A stretch of DNA of 64,000 nucleotides from Betaproteobacteria bacterium (GTDB lineage Bacteria; Pseudomonadota; Gammaproteobacteria; Burkholderiales; Casimicrobiaceae): contig READ01000009.1 in assembly GCA_004293675.1 (NCBI GenBank), positions 124,001-188,000 on the forward strand, given 5' to 3'. A program made the position numbers and the translations under genes. Below the pieces are notes generated by a model. That model ran no database searches, was not told the origin of the DNA, and worked only from the letters and a program-made list of their open reading frames with translations. The first letter of the stretch is position 1; each line of letters begins with the position of its first letter. This document shows, one piece after another, positions 55,598 to 64,000 of this stretch.

Positions 55598-57742
55598 CTA
55601 AAGTTGCCTCAGTGTGCTGGTCGTCTTGGTCGCATTGATCGCATTAGTCGCATGGGCTAGTCCAATTTTCCGTAGCCGCCGCGCAAACGGAATCTCGCGT
55701 ACCGACGTTTTTAGCGCCTGCACGGCACCGGTGTTTGCCGATACTTCTCGGTCCGAGTGCTGCTGGCTTGCTGCACTGAATCGCGCTGCGTTGTAATGCT
55801 TAGCAAATGATTCGAACGCGTTTCGATACTGTGGCCAACGCTCAATCGCCCGTTGCATCGCGACCGACACGGTATCGTGGTGGTCAACCGGTAAACCCGC
55901 TCTAATCAATCGCTTCCTAAGAGCGCGCCAAACGCGCACCGCAGGCTCCGTATCTCGCTCGCCACGTCGGTTGAGCCACCACCAGCCCAACCCCACTACT
56001 CCGCCGCTCACGCTCACCGCAATCAACATCCAGCCCAGCGCTGAAAGCGGATTCATGTCACCCAAACCCAAATCACGCAACAGCTGTTTTTGCCGATCGC
56101 GATCAAATCCGATCACCCATTTCGTATAGCCGAAATTGGCCTCGTCCCACCACGCTGAAAGCTGCGCGCTGTTAAACCAACCACGGGTGTTGACAAACAT
56201 TCGTTCGGTTTCGGGCAGCGCTTGTTCAACGCCTAACTCAACGCGATTAGGTGCAACGGCTGCGGTCGGATCGATACGAAACCAATTGCCGCCAATCCAC
56301 GCTTCAACCCAAGCGTGTGCGTCACTTTGCCGAACAATCATGTGTCCGCCCGGCGCCCATTCGCCGCCTTGGTAGCCCGTTACCACACGTGACGGAATGC
56401 CGCTGGCGCGCAGCACAAACGCGGTGGCATTGGCATAGTGTTCGCAAAAGCCGCGCCGTCCGTCGAATAGAAATGAATCAATGGCGGAGCTGCGCTTCGC
56501 GCCATCGGAATACAGAGGCGGATTTAACGTGTAAAAAAATTCTTCGCGATTGAAGAGCGTCAAAAGTGCTTTGATGCGTTCGCGCGGGTCGGGATTTTCA
56601 GCCGTCAATTTCACGGCAAGTTCGCGAGCACGCGGGTTCCAAGCGCGTGGGCCCGTACCAAGTTCGGCGCCATTGGCCGAGGGCGCTGCGCCGGGGTAGC
56701 TAGACCGCGCGAAGGACAGCACTCGGTAAGCCGTTGCGCCGTTGCTTGCGCGGCGCACACCGATTTGCTGCGCATCGGTATGAAAGGCAGTCGATTCAAC
56801 GGCGGGCCCGGTGGGCAATGCAATCGGTACTTCGAGCACCGGCAGCCAGCGCGTATCCAAGCGCTCTGCGGTCACGGTGTAAGTCAGCGATTCGTTGGCC
56901 ATGTCTTCGGGCGTTGGGGTAATGAACTCGCCGCGCTCGAATCGATCGCCCACGCTCCACGTTAAACCGTCAAACTGACGCAGCACAGGGCCACGCCAGT
57001 AGAGCGCTTGCCGGGTTGGTTTGCGGCCTTCGAATTCCGCGCGAAACGCGGTTTCTTTGGATTGAATGAGCTTGGCAATTTGTCCCGGTTGCATTTCCTC
57101 TGACAGCCCGGTTTGCGCGGTCGTTGGATCGCGCATGCCCCAGAGTGGCGCTGTTGCTCGCGGAAACAAAATGAAGAGCATCGCCGCCAGCGGGATGCCC
57201 ATCAAGGTGTGCGCGCCGGCCGCTTTGAGATGCCCGGTAAGCGACGTTGCGTCGGGTTCGTCGGCTCGCGCATCAAACAATCGAAGCGCCGCGATGTAGA
57301 CCACGATGATCGGCGGCACCATGATGGCTGCGATCAATCCCAAGTTTTCGAAAAAACTCGCCACGAAGAGCATCAATCCGAGCCCCCAAGCGACCATCAA
57401 ATCGCGCGTGGATCGGGCCTCCAAAATCTTGAGCGGGCCAAACACAAACAAGAGCGCCACACCGGCGTCGCGACCGAAGAGCTTGCCGTACGTGAAAAAC
57501 ACCAGCACACCGATCGCCAGCGTGATCGCCAACGATCCTGCGCGCCAAAGGAAATGGCGTGGTGGTGTTTTGACGAGTGCCGCGATCACCGTCATGAATA
57601 GGCCAATGGCTGCGATGATCGGATTGATCGACGTGACATTGGCGAGCTGCGCCAGCAACACCGCAAAAAGCAAGAAGCGCCGCGCGCGCAGATCGGGTTG
57701 GTGCAGCGGAGTTGAGGGGATCACTCTTTTACGTGCGAACAC
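55598..57742 (-). CDS. TgpA-like membrane transglutaminase (DUF3488 + transglutaminase core)
   Basis: A protein of about 714 residues. Several membrane helices form the N-terminal DUF3488 part (FLLFAVLLAQLANVTSINPI, GVALLFVFGPLKILEARSTR). A periplasmic transglutaminase-like domain follows with the Cys in RRGFCEHYANATAFVLRASG, His in SDAHAWVEAWIGGNWF and Asp in RIDPTAAVAP. One more helix (LGWMLIAVSVSGGVVGLGWW) and a DUF4129-like tail end the chain. The start is uncertain: GTG 57742 has GAGG upstream; GTG 57724 and ATG 57796 are alternatives. It overlaps the DUF58 gene and belongs to the MoxR-DUF58-TgpA set. Confidence 0.9.
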   Translation of the reverse strand: MFARKRVIPSTPLHQPDLRARRFLLFAVLLAQLANVTSINPIIAAIGLFMTVIAALVKTPPRHFLWRAGSLAITLAIGVLVFFTYGKLFGRDAGVALLFVFGPLKILEARSTRDLMVAWGLGLMLFVASFFENLGLIAAIMVPPIIVVYIAALRLFDARADEPDATSLTGHLKAAGAHTLMGIPLAAMLFILFPRATAPLWGMRDPTTAQTGLSEEMQPGQIAKLIQSKETAFRAEFEGRKPTRQALYWRGPVLRQFDGLTWSVGDRFERGEFITPTPEDMANESLTYTVTAERLDTRWLPVLEVPIALPTGPAVESTAFHTDAQQIGVRRASNGATAYRVLSFARSSYPGAAPSANGAELGTGPRAWNPRARELAVKLTAENPDPRERIKALLTLFNREEFFYTLNPPLYSDGAKRSSAIDSFLFDGRRGFCEHYANATAFVLRASGIPSRVVTGYQGGEWAPGGHMIVRQSDAHAWVEAWIGGNWFRIDPTAAVAPNRVELGVEQALPETERMFVNTRGWFNSAQLSAWWDEANFGYTKWVIGFDRDRQKQLLRDLGLGDMNPLSALGWMLIAVSVSGGVVGLGWWWLNRRGERDTEPAVRVWRALRKRLIRAGLPVDHHDTVSVAMQRAIERWPQYRNAFESFAKHYNAARFSAASQQHSDREVSANTGAVQALKTSVREIPFARRLRKIGLAHATNAINATKTTSTLRQL

Positions 57743-58751
57743 CACGAACCTCGCTGAGGGGCTTGGGGAATGTTGCCAGTACAGCGAGCGCTTCATCGTG
57801 ATGCGGCGCGGTACTGGCCAGAGTTAGGTGCGCATTCGGCATCACCAGCGAAAACGCCACATCGGCATTTCGCGCTCGATCAATCCACGCTGCCATTCGC
57901 GACAGTCGTGCTTCGGCGTCAGTTAAATCAGTGGCGAGCCATGAAAGCTCAACGTCACCGCGCTGTCCCGCCTCACCCGTCCGCGTGTACCACTGTCCGG
58001 ACTTGGCAACTTGCTTCCATGCGACACGCTTAAGCGAATCGCCCGCGACGTATTCACGGAGCATGTCCGGGTCGTGCGCCACATCACTTTGACGCTTGGC
58101 AGCGTCGAGACTGCCCGTGGCATACGGCAATTCAGGGTAAGGTGTTTCGGGTCGTGGCTCGACCAAACCGACCCATTCGAAGTGCGCGTAACTCCAGGCG
58201 CGAATCAAGCCGTACGGTGCGCGCGATTCAATCAAAAGCCGCCCCAACGGCTGCACGCCGCGTTGTGTGGTCGCCACGTCAAGCGGATGGCTGCGCTGCT
58301 GATCGCTAGCAATACGAAGGCATTGAGCCGAGCCCACGACGCGTTTTTGCTTGCGCAGCAACCGCTCAATCGTGATGCCCTCACGTGCACGATCAGGCGA
58401 GGCAAGCGTGATCGGAAATTGCAGTGTTTCCCCCGCGATGCAGCGCGGCGACTTGCCAACTTTGACAATCAGCCCGCGCAAATTTCGGTAAGTCGCGTGA
58501 AGCGCCACCTGCATCAATCCACCCAGCAAAAACGCCACCACGTAGGCGAGCGAGAGTTGGTAGTTAACACCCATCAATAGCAGCAAAATCGCAATGCCAA
58601 TCACTGCCCAACCGCGCATTGATGGCAGCACGTAAATGCGGCGTTGCACGAGCTCGAGTTCGGCTGTGGTGCTTGGCGTGTTGCCAAACGATTCACGCCA
58701 CTGTGCACGTTGGCGTTGCCACCACGATGGTGTGGGCGGTGCGTTAGCCAT
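57729..58751 (-). CDS. DUF58 domain protein
   Basis: A 340-residue protein. ATG 58751 (MANAPPTPSWW) is chosen over 58817. Two membrane helices (GWAVIGIAILLLLMGVNYQL and SLAYVVAFLLGGLMQVAL) precede a cytoplasmic part with the DUF58 pattern DPDMLREYVAGDSLKRVAWK. In characterised organisms DUF58 proteins act with MoxR ATPases in envelope stress or protein-complex assembly. It lies between moxR (69 bp upstream) and the transglutaminase gene, which it overlaps. Confidence 0.88.
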   Translation of the reverse strand: MANAPPTPSWWQRQRAQWRESFGNTPSTTAELELVQRRIYVLPSMRGWAVIGIAILLLLMGVNYQLSLAYVVAFLLGGLMQVALHATYRNLRGLIVKVGKSPRCIAGETLQFPITLASPDRAREGITIERLLRKQKRVVGSAQCLRIASDQQRSHPLDVATTQRGVQPLGRLLIESRAPYGLIRAWSYAHFEWVGLVEPRPETPYPELPYATGSLDAAKRQSDVAHDPDMLREYVAGDSLKRVAWKQVAKSGQWYTRTGEAGQRGDVELSWLATDLTDAEARLSRMAAWIDRARNADVAFSLVMPNAHLTLASTAPHHDEALAVLATFPKPLSEVRGVRT

Positions 58752-58820
58752 GGGGCGACATCGTAGAGCGGTCTTTGTTGCCGCCGGTGCTCGTGTCGCA
58801 GCGAGTGTTTGCCACAACGA

Positions 58821-59756
58821 TCACGGTGCTGCGACCCCGATTAACACTGCCTGTGCGAGCTGCGCGCCTTTGGCCAAACTATCGTGGCTCGCGCCCAGTC
58901 GATGGCTCACCACAGCGCTCCACACCGCTTGCACATCGTCGGGCAACACATGATCGCGCCCCGATTGCAGGGCTTCGGCGCGGGCGGCGCGAATCAGCGC
59001 CAATCCAGCGCGCGGCGACAGGGGACGAGTGGCTCCGTTGCGGCTGGCGCTGAGTAGCTGCTGGACATATTTCAATACCGGTTCGGCGAGATGAATTTTT
59101 TCGATCATCGATTGCAACGACTGCAACGCGTCGGGCGGCAAAACGGATGTCGCACCGATGGCGCTGCCGCGACGATCACCGCCGCGAAGCAGGGCAATTT
59201 CGGCTTCAGCACTTGGGTAACCCAGTGTCAGACGCATCATGAACCGATCCATCTGCGATTCGGGTAGCGGAGACACGCCGACCTGATCCATTGGGTTTTG
59301 CGTCGCAATCACAAAAAACGGATTGGGAAGGGCTCGGCTCACGCCGTCAACACTCACCTGGCGCTCCTCCATCGCCTCGAGCAGCGCGCTTTGTGTCTTT
59401 GACGGCGCGCGATTGAGCTCGTCTGCCAGAAGCACCTGCGTAAAGATCGGGCCCGGTGTGAAGCGCATTGACTGCGATGCGCTGTCCCAAATCGACAGCC
59501 CCAGCAAATCTGAGGGCAACAAATCGTTGGTACAGGGCACCTTGTTGAAATTGAGTCCAAAGGTTTTGGCCAGCGCCAACGCAAGCGTTGATTTACCGAG
59601 CCCGGGCGCGTCTTCGATCAGCAAATGCCCCTGCGCTAAAAGGCAGGTAACGGCAAGCCGAGTCACCTCAGTTTTGCCCAGTACAATCGAATCGAGCTGT
59701 TTATGAATTTCGCCGAGCAGTTTGCTCGCAGTGGAGATGTGCGGGGATGGAGCCAC
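58821..59756 (-). CDS. MoxR family AAA+ ATPase
   Basis: A 311-residue AAA+ ATPase: Walker A LLIEDAPGLGKSTLALALA, Walker B QVLLADELNRAPSKTQSALL, sensor 1 FFVIATQNPMDQVG, and arginine-finger region PLPESQMDRFMMRL. GTG 59756 is the likely start, with AAGGAAAG a few bases upstream; the longer open frame to 59900 would run far into the divergent gene. Even so, its first codons overlap the divergent Rieske gene start by 10 bp. It probably acts as a chaperone for the DUF58 and TgpA-like partners. Confidence 0.92.
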   Translation of the reverse strand: MAPSPHISTASKLLGEIHKQLDSIVLGKTEVTRLAVTCLLAQGHLLIEDAPGLGKSTLALALAKTFGLNFNKVPCTNDLLPSDLLGLSIWDSASQSMRFTPGPIFTQVLLADELNRAPSKTQSALLEAMEERQVSVDGVSRALPNPFFVIATQNPMDQVGVSPLPESQMDRFMMRLTLGYPSAEAEIALLRGGDRRGSAIGATSVLPPDALQSLQSMIEKIHLAEPVLKYVQQLLSASRNGATRPLSPRAGLALIRAARAEALQSGRDHVLPDDVQAVWSAVVSHRLGASHDSLAKGAQLAQAVLIGVAAP

Positions 59757-60475
59757 AAAAAACTTTCCTTGACCTAAGAACCAGTTGCAACGATGTTGAT
59801 GGCGCGCCCGGCGGTGATGCATCGGGCGAGCGACGCGAATTTTTGCTCGCGTGTTCGGCCACGCTGCTCGCAGCCGTGGCTTCGTCGCCACTGTCAGCAA
59901 ACACAGCGCCGCAAATCAAGCGCTATCAAGCGAGCATCTTATCGGATGAACAGGGCCGGCCGATGCGCGCCGCCGAACTCAAGCCCTTGACCAATTACCT
60001 GTTTCACTATCCGTTTGTGGCGACACCGTGTTTGCTCATCGATATGGGCAGAGATGTGGGCGGCGTGGGCAAGCGCAAGTCCATCGTGGCGTTCTCAGCG
60101 ATCTGTTCGCACAAGCTCGCCTATCCCGCTAGAGAAGTCGCATTTATTCGCTTTCAAGCTAGCGCATCGAAGCACTCAGAGGCTGAGCGCATTCATTGCT
60201 GCGCCGACCATTCGGTCTACGATCCCAGCGCCAATGCAAAGGTCGTGGCCGGTCCCGCGCCTGCGCCGCTGGCAGCCATAGCGCTCAGCTACGACGCGAA
60301 AACCGATCAAATTCGCGCGCTGGGTACCGCTGGTACGGAGCAGTTTGATGCGTTTTTCGCGAAGTACGACTTCAAGCTCTCGATGGAATACGGCGGCAAA
60401 GCCCGCCAACAAAGCGCCGCAGCGACTCGCGTGCAGGAGCTAAGCTTGTATTGTCGAAACGTCGCGCAGTGCTAG
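59747..60475 (+). CDS. Tat-exported Rieske-type iron-sulfur protein
   Basis: A 242-residue protein. GERREFLLACSATLLAAVAS is a twin-arginine-like signal, as expected for a protein folded with its cofactor before export. Cluster-binding motifs are visible: CSH in AICSHKLAYPA and C-x2-H in CCADHSVYDP. The spacing between them (about 29 residues) is longer than the usual 15-17. An electron-transfer role in the periplasm is likely; the partner is unknown. ATG 59747 follows GGAG and is the only good in-frame start. Confidence 0.75.
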   Translation: MEPQKTFLDLRTSCNDVDGAPGGDASGERREFLLACSATLLAAVASSPLSANTAPQIKRYQASILSDEQGRPMRAAELKPLTNYLFHYPFVATPCLLIDMGRDVGGVGKRKSIVAFSAICSHKLAYPAREVAFIRFQASASKHSEAERIHCCADHSVYDPSANAKVVAGPAPAPLAAIALSYDAKTDQIRALGTAGTEQFDAFFAKYDFKLSMEYGGKARQQSAAATRVQELSLYCRNVAQC

Positions 60476-60518
60476 CGGCCAGGCGGCATATCGCGCGTGG
60501 TGCGATGAAGGATCACGT

Positions 60519-61238
60519 TTGATCCCCTGGCTCAACCCGGGCGACCCATTTCCGCCCGCGGCCAGCGCGCTCAAAGACCCCAACGGCCTTGTGTGTGCTG
60601 GCATGGAGCTCAACGCCGAGCGAGTGCTCATGGCCTACGAGCGCGGCATTTTTCCTTGGTACAGTGACGGCCAGCCGGTGCTGTGGTGGAGCCCCGATCC
60701 TCGGATGGTGTTGCAGCCCAAAGACTTTGTGCTTCACCGTAGTTTGCGCAAGGTGCTCAGAAACGTAGCTTACGAAATTCGGGTCGACCATAACTTCACC
60801 GATGTGATGCGCGGCTGTGCCGATCCTCGCCCCGAGCAAGACGGCACTTGGATTACCGATGAAATCGTGGCCGCTTACAGCGATTTGCACCACGCCGGTT
60901 TGGCGCATTCAGTGGAATGCTGGATGGACCATGAGCTCGTGGGCGGCCTGTACGGCATTGCGCTCGGCAAGGTCTTTTTTGGCGAGAGCATGTTCATGCG
61001 CCGAACGGATGCGTCAAAGATTGCCTTTGCTCATTTGGTCGCGCAGCTCACCGACTGGGGCTTTGAGCTGATCGATTGTCAGCAGAAAACTGATCACTTG
61101 GCGAGCTTCGGCGCGCGCCCGATCGCGCGCAAAGATTTCTTGCAACGGATTGAGCGATTGATACACTCCGATGCAGCGGTGCCTCGGGCGGGGCGTTGGC
61201 AGTTTCAGACAGATTTACGTGGCGCTGCGCCACATTGA
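60519..61238 (+). CDS. aat: leucyl/phenylalanyl-tRNA--protein transferase
   Basis: A 239-residue Aat, which adds Leu or Phe to N-terminal Arg or Lys of proteins and so marks them for ClpAP. Family motifs: NGLVCAGMELNAERVLMAYE, RGIFPWYSDGQPVLWWSPDP, GGLYGIALGKVFFGESMFMR, FELIDCQ. TTG 60519 (reading MIPWLNPGDPFPPA) with AAGGA 8 nt upstream is the start; no ATG is available. It is paired with bpt downstream, so both N-end rule transferases are encoded together. Confidence 0.94.
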   Translation: MIPWLNPGDPFPPAASALKDPNGLVCAGMELNAERVLMAYERGIFPWYSDGQPVLWWSPDPRMVLQPKDFVLHRSLRKVLRNVAYEIRVDHNFTDVMRGCADPRPEQDGTWITDEIVAAYSDLHHAGLAHSVECWMDHELVGGLYGIALGKVFFGESMFMRRTDASKIAFAHLVAQLTDWGFELIDCQQKTDHLASFGARPIARKDFLQRIERLIHSDAAVPRAGRWQFQTDLRGAAPH

Positions 61239-61324
61239 GGCGTGCTAAGTGATCCTTCATCGGGCAAGAAAATCGAAGGTTGATTTGATGCTGATTCGCC
61301 TCGCCGCAGATCAAAGGGGGGGCC

Positions 61325-62062
61325 ATGAGTAGCCCCGGAGAGCTGGCCAAAGTACCCTGGCAAGCGCTACAGTTCTACTCAACCGCGCCTTATCCGTGCA
61401 GCTATCTTGACGGCCGAACCGCTCGCTCACAGGTCGCCACACCAAGCCATTTGATCGACGGTCAGCTCTACGGCGAATTGCTTCGAATCGGCTTTCGCCG
61501 CAGTGGCACGTTTGTTTACCGACCGCACTGCGATGGCTGCAACGCCTGTCAGCCACTTCGGGTGCCCACCGAGCAGTTTGTCGCTAACCGAAGCCAGCGC
61601 CGCGCGTGGGAAAAACACAGTGCCGAATACAGTGTGCGCTCGGTGCCATTGACCTATCAAGCTGAGCACTACGAACTCTATTTACGCTACCAGCGGCTGC
61701 GCCACCACGGCGGTGGAATGGATCGCGATTCGCGCGACCAATACCAACACTTTTTGCTGCAAAGTCACGTTGAAACGCTCCTTGTTGAGTTTCGTGACGC
61801 CCAGCGACAACTGGTGATGGTGAGCTTGATTGATGTGCTCGCTGATGGGCTTTCGGCGGTTTACACGTTCTACGAACCTTCGATCAAAGGAAGCTTGGGT
61901 ACGTTTAGCGTGATGTGGCAAATTGCGCAGGCCAAACGTTTGAACCTGCCGTATCTATATCTCGGTTATTGGATCGATGGCAGCGACAAAATGGCCTATA
62001 AAGCTACATTCAAACCCAACGAAGTATTGACGCAAAACGGTTGGGCCGCGCATCGAACGTAG
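61325..62062 (+). CDS. bpt: aspartate/glutamate leucyltransferase (Bpt)
   Basis: A 245-residue bacterial protein transferase that adds Leu to N-terminal Asp or Glu. The N-terminal Cys cluster [18 protein letters not shown] and the later [40 protein letters not shown] segments are diagnostic. A strong AAGGGGGG site precedes ATG 61325. With Aat it forms the N-degron pathway upstream of ClpS-ClpAP. In this lineage pyrD often follows; here an AT-rich element and an amidase do. Confidence 0.94.
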   Translation: MSSPGELAKVPWQALQFYSTAPYPCSYLDGRTARSQVATPSHLIDGQLYGELLRIGFRRSGTFVYRPHCDGCNACQPLRVPTEQFVANRSQRRAWEKHSAEYSVRSVPLTYQAEHYELYLRYQRLRHHGGGMDRDSRDQYQHFLLQSHVETLLVEFRDAQRQLVMVSLIDVLADGLSAVYTFYEPSIKGSLGTFSVMWQIAQAKRLNLPYLYLGYWIDGSDKMAYKATFKPNEVLTQNGWAAHRT

Positions 62063-62103
62063 GATCGGCGGGGCGTCCACGACGTCAAACTTTATCGGCT
62101 AAT

Positions 62104-62187
62104 GCCAAATTGAATATGGCTTACAGTCGATATATGGTAATTTTCAAAAGCTGAAATAATTCGCCTGTACGCCGTATTTTTATTGGC
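62104..62187. repeat. paired-palindrome element, copy 7
   Basis: Left module GCCAAATTGAATATGGC (62104-62120); right module GCCGTATTTTTATTGGC (62171-62187). Starts are 67 bp apart. It lies between bpt and the amidase gene. Confidence 0.85.
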
Positions 62188-62241
62188 CTAAAGGCGAAAA
62201 GTTGATGCGCAGGCGCTCGGCGTCTTCATTCCGGAAACTCT

Positions 62242-63645
62242 ATGACCGATCTTGTCTTCAAATCCGCCCGCGAGCTCTCCGCGCTGCTCGTTTCTAAGTC
62301 ACTCTCAGCGCGCGAATTGCTCGATGCGAGCTTGGCGCAAATTGATCGCCACAATCCGGCGCTCAATGCGGTCGTCACCCTCGATCGCGACGGGGCTTAT
62401 GCCAACGCTGATGCGGTTGATGCGCGCCGAATGCGTGGCGATCCGACATCGCCGCTCGCTGGTTTGCCCATCGCAGTGAAAGACATGGAGCCGGTCAAAG
62501 GCATGCGCACCACCAAAGGTTCGCCGATTTTGAAAGACTGGATTCCTGACTACGACACCATGATGGTCGAGCGTTTTCGAAATCATGGCTTAACGATTTT
62601 GGGCAAAACCAATGTGCCCGAATTTGCACTCGGCTCGCAAACGTTCAACACGATCTTCGGTGCCACCAAAAATCCGTGGGACGTCACCAAAACCTGCGGC
62701 GGATCATCAGGCGGTGCAGCTGTTGGCGTGGCCACGGGCATGTTCGCCTTTGCGGACGGGTCAGACATGGGCGGCAGCTTGCGAAATCCAGCCAACTTCT
62801 GCGGCATGGTTGGCCTTCGCCCATCGCCCGGTCGTGTACCTGATTATCCGGTCGCAAACTTGTGGGGCACGCTCGGTGTGCACGGCCCCATTGCGCGCAC
62901 CGCCGAAGACGCGGCTTGGTTGCTCTCGGTACAAGCAGGCGACGACCCGCGCGTAACCATGGGATGCTGTGGCGACCCAACGGTGTATCGCGAATCGCTT
63001 GATCGTGATTTCACCGGCGTTCGCATCGCGTACTCACCCACGCTCGGCGGACTGCCCGTTGAAAAACAGGTCCGTGATGCGCTCGATGCATCGATCAAAC
63101 GATTTGAAGCGCTGGGTGCCATTGTCGAAGAAGCCGAACCCGATTTGGCGATTGCCGACAACGCCTTTCAGGTGTTGCGTGGCTTGCATCTGCTTGGCTC
63201 AATGCTCCCGCTCTACAAATCGCACAAGCATTTGATGAAGGACACGGCGGTGTGGAATGTGGAGCAGGGCTTAAAGCTCACCGGCGAACAAATCTCCGAA
63301 GCGCAATTACAGCAATCGAAATGCTTCGAGCGCATGCAGCGATTCTTAACAAAATACGAATACTTGATTTGCCCCGTCAATCAAGTCGCGCCATTTGATG
63401 TGAACATGCCCTATCCGATGGAGATCGACGGCGTGAAGCTCGACACCTACCTCGACTGGATGAAAAGCGCTTGTCGCATCACAATGACTTCACACCCAGC
63501 GGCGAGTGCGCCGGTTGCTTTCACCAAATCGGGTCTACCCGTTGGGATGCAGATTGTCGGGCGCTACGGGTGTGAGCGCGAGGTTTTGCAATTGGTGCAC
63601 GCGGTGGAGCTGCCTTCCGAGAAACGATTTACGACCAATCCGTAG
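62242..63645 (+). CDS. amidase signature family protein
   Basis: A 467-residue amidase-signature enzyme. The Ser-cisSer-Lys triad can be placed: Lys in GLPIAVKDMEPVKG, cis-Ser in TCGGSSGGAAVGVATG, nucleophile Ser in DGSDMGGSLRNPANFCG. Family members hydrolyse amides from small aliphatic amides to Gln-tRNA. It is not GatA of the transamidosome by context, since no gatB or gatC is adjacent. The substrate is unknown. Confidence 0.9.
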   Translation: MTDLVFKSARELSALLVSKSLSARELLDASLAQIDRHNPALNAVVTLDRDGAYANADAVDARRMRGDPTSPLAGLPIAVKDMEPVKGMRTTKGSPILKDWIPDYDTMMVERFRNHGLTILGKTNVPEFALGSQTFNTIFGATKNPWDVTKTCGGSSGGAAVGVATGMFAFADGSDMGGSLRNPANFCGMVGLRPSPGRVPDYPVANLWGTLGVHGPIARTAEDAAWLLSVQAGDDPRVTMGCCGDPTVYRESLDRDFTGVRIAYSPTLGGLPVEKQVRDALDASIKRFEALGAIVEEAEPDLAIADNAFQVLRGLHLLGSMLPLYKSHKHLMKDTAVWNVEQGLKLTGEQISEAQLQQSKCFERMQRFLTKYEYLICPVNQVAPFDVNMPYPMEIDGVKLDTYLDWMKSACRITMTSHPAASAPVAFTKSGLPVGMQIVGRYGCEREVLQLVHAVELPSEKRFTTNP

Positions 63646-63685
63646 CACGAAAAATGAGTTTTCCTGAGAAAATGAGTAAATTTAT

Positions 63686-63697
63686 GTCAAAATTGAC
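63686..63697. promoter_or_regulatory. 12-bp palindrome upstream of the AAA ATPase gene
   Basis: GTCAAAATTGAC is a perfect palindrome 24 bp before the ATPase start. A direct repeat of AAAATGAG lies just upstream (about 63651 and 63669). It may be an operator for the downstream genes. Confidence 0.35.
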
Positions 63698-63720
63698 GGA
63701 AAAGCACCATTTAGGTCTAT

Positions 63721-64000
63721 ATGTCTCATTTGCTCGAATTCGCGTTTAAAAATTTCATCTCGTTCCGAGAAGGCGCGCGAATCAGCTTCGAACTTGACGC
63801 TAATTGCCCCCCGCACATCTCAAATGATCTTGACTTTACGACGGTAATTGGTGTCAAGGGCGCAAACGGCTCAGGCAAAACTAATGTTCTAAAGGCAATT
63901 TCGTTTCTGGTTGATTTTGCAAGAAACTCCTGGGCGAAAGACCCAGACGAAGTACTTGCGATTGCGCCTTTTTTTGGCAGCGACCAACCGTGCGAGTTTT
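63721..64000 (+). CDS. AAA15/OLD-like ATPase, 5' part only
   Basis: ATG 63721, preceded by AGG, opens a frame that runs off the right edge (93 codons). MSHLLEFAFKNFISFREGAR is the usual SMC/OLD-like N-terminal strand, and VIGVKGANGSGKTNVLKAIS is the Walker A region. The start matches AAA15/RloA/AbiL-type ATPases, often found in phage-defence loci with a second effector gene such as RloB. The base composition is more AT-rich than in neighbouring genes, which suggests transfer. The class cannot be fixed without the C-terminal part and the next gene. Confidence 0.75.
   Translation, partial: MSHLLEFAFKNFISFREGARISFELDANCPPHISNDLDFTTVIGVKGANGSGKTNVLKAISFLVDFARNSWAKDPDEVLAIAPFFGSDQPCEF

Overview
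The window reads as chromosome of a betaproteobacterium, most likely a Burkholderiales-type organism. Reasons: an EF-P with arginine at position 32 sits next to its EarP rhamnosyltransferase; gph, ubiG, mtaD and ompA lie divergent from gyrA; serC-pheA-tyrA-aroA follow; rne is divergent from rluC-HAD-sppA; and aat-bpt form a pair. This is inferred from gene content and order, because no rRNA or tRNA gene is visible. The DNA is moderately GC-rich, with short very AT-rich islands between genes.

Layout. 1-3.7 kb: end of an efflux adaptor gene, an RND pump and a lipoprotein, linked by ATGA overlaps. 4.1-9.9 kb (minus strand): a Ser/Thr kinase with a helical-repeat tail, a small unknown protein and a subtilisin-like protease in one tight cluster, then two small DUF proteins. 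10-15 kb: amn and rne. 15.5-22.8 kb: rluC, a HAD phosphatase, sppA and purL. 22.8-24 kb: a tandem array of REP-like inverted repeats ending in a broken dinB-like gene. 24.2-28.4 kb: a deacetylase-family enzyme, a DUF4394 protein, efp and earP. 28.6-32.6 kb: a putative outer-membrane barrel and a large secreted protein with four Ig-like repeats. 32.7-39.6 kb: gph, ubiG, mtaD, ompA, and divergent gyrA. 40-48.4 kb: an accessory block that separates gyrA from serC. It holds a GntR regulator, a PhyH dioxygenase, a SAF-domain oxidoreductase, an orphan antitoxin, decayed DNA, an ornithine-cyclodeaminase homologue and a TRAP transporter. 48.5-55 kb: serC, pheA, tyrA, aroA, interrupted by a LysR gene and a secreted protein. 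55-64 kb: a VOC protein, a MoxR/DUF58/transglutaminase cluster, a Rieske-type protein, aat-bpt, an amidase, and the start of an AAA ATPase cut by the window edge.

The most striking pattern is not a gene. Seven intergenic AT-rich elements (starting at 3920, 11762, 18456, 24052, 33387, 55456 and 62104) each carry a 17-bp imperfect palindrome and, exactly 67 bp further on, its reverse-complement form. The 50-bp interiors share no obvious sequence. All seven lie downstream of at least one stop codon. Two other repeat families are present: REP-like inverted pairs (a tandem array at 22851-23866, and a diverged pair inserted in frame inside purL) and GC-rich CCCTCTCCC hairpins. Two enzymes carry notable residues at drug-target positions: Ser at the Pro101-equivalent of AroA, and Ala at position 83 of GyrA.
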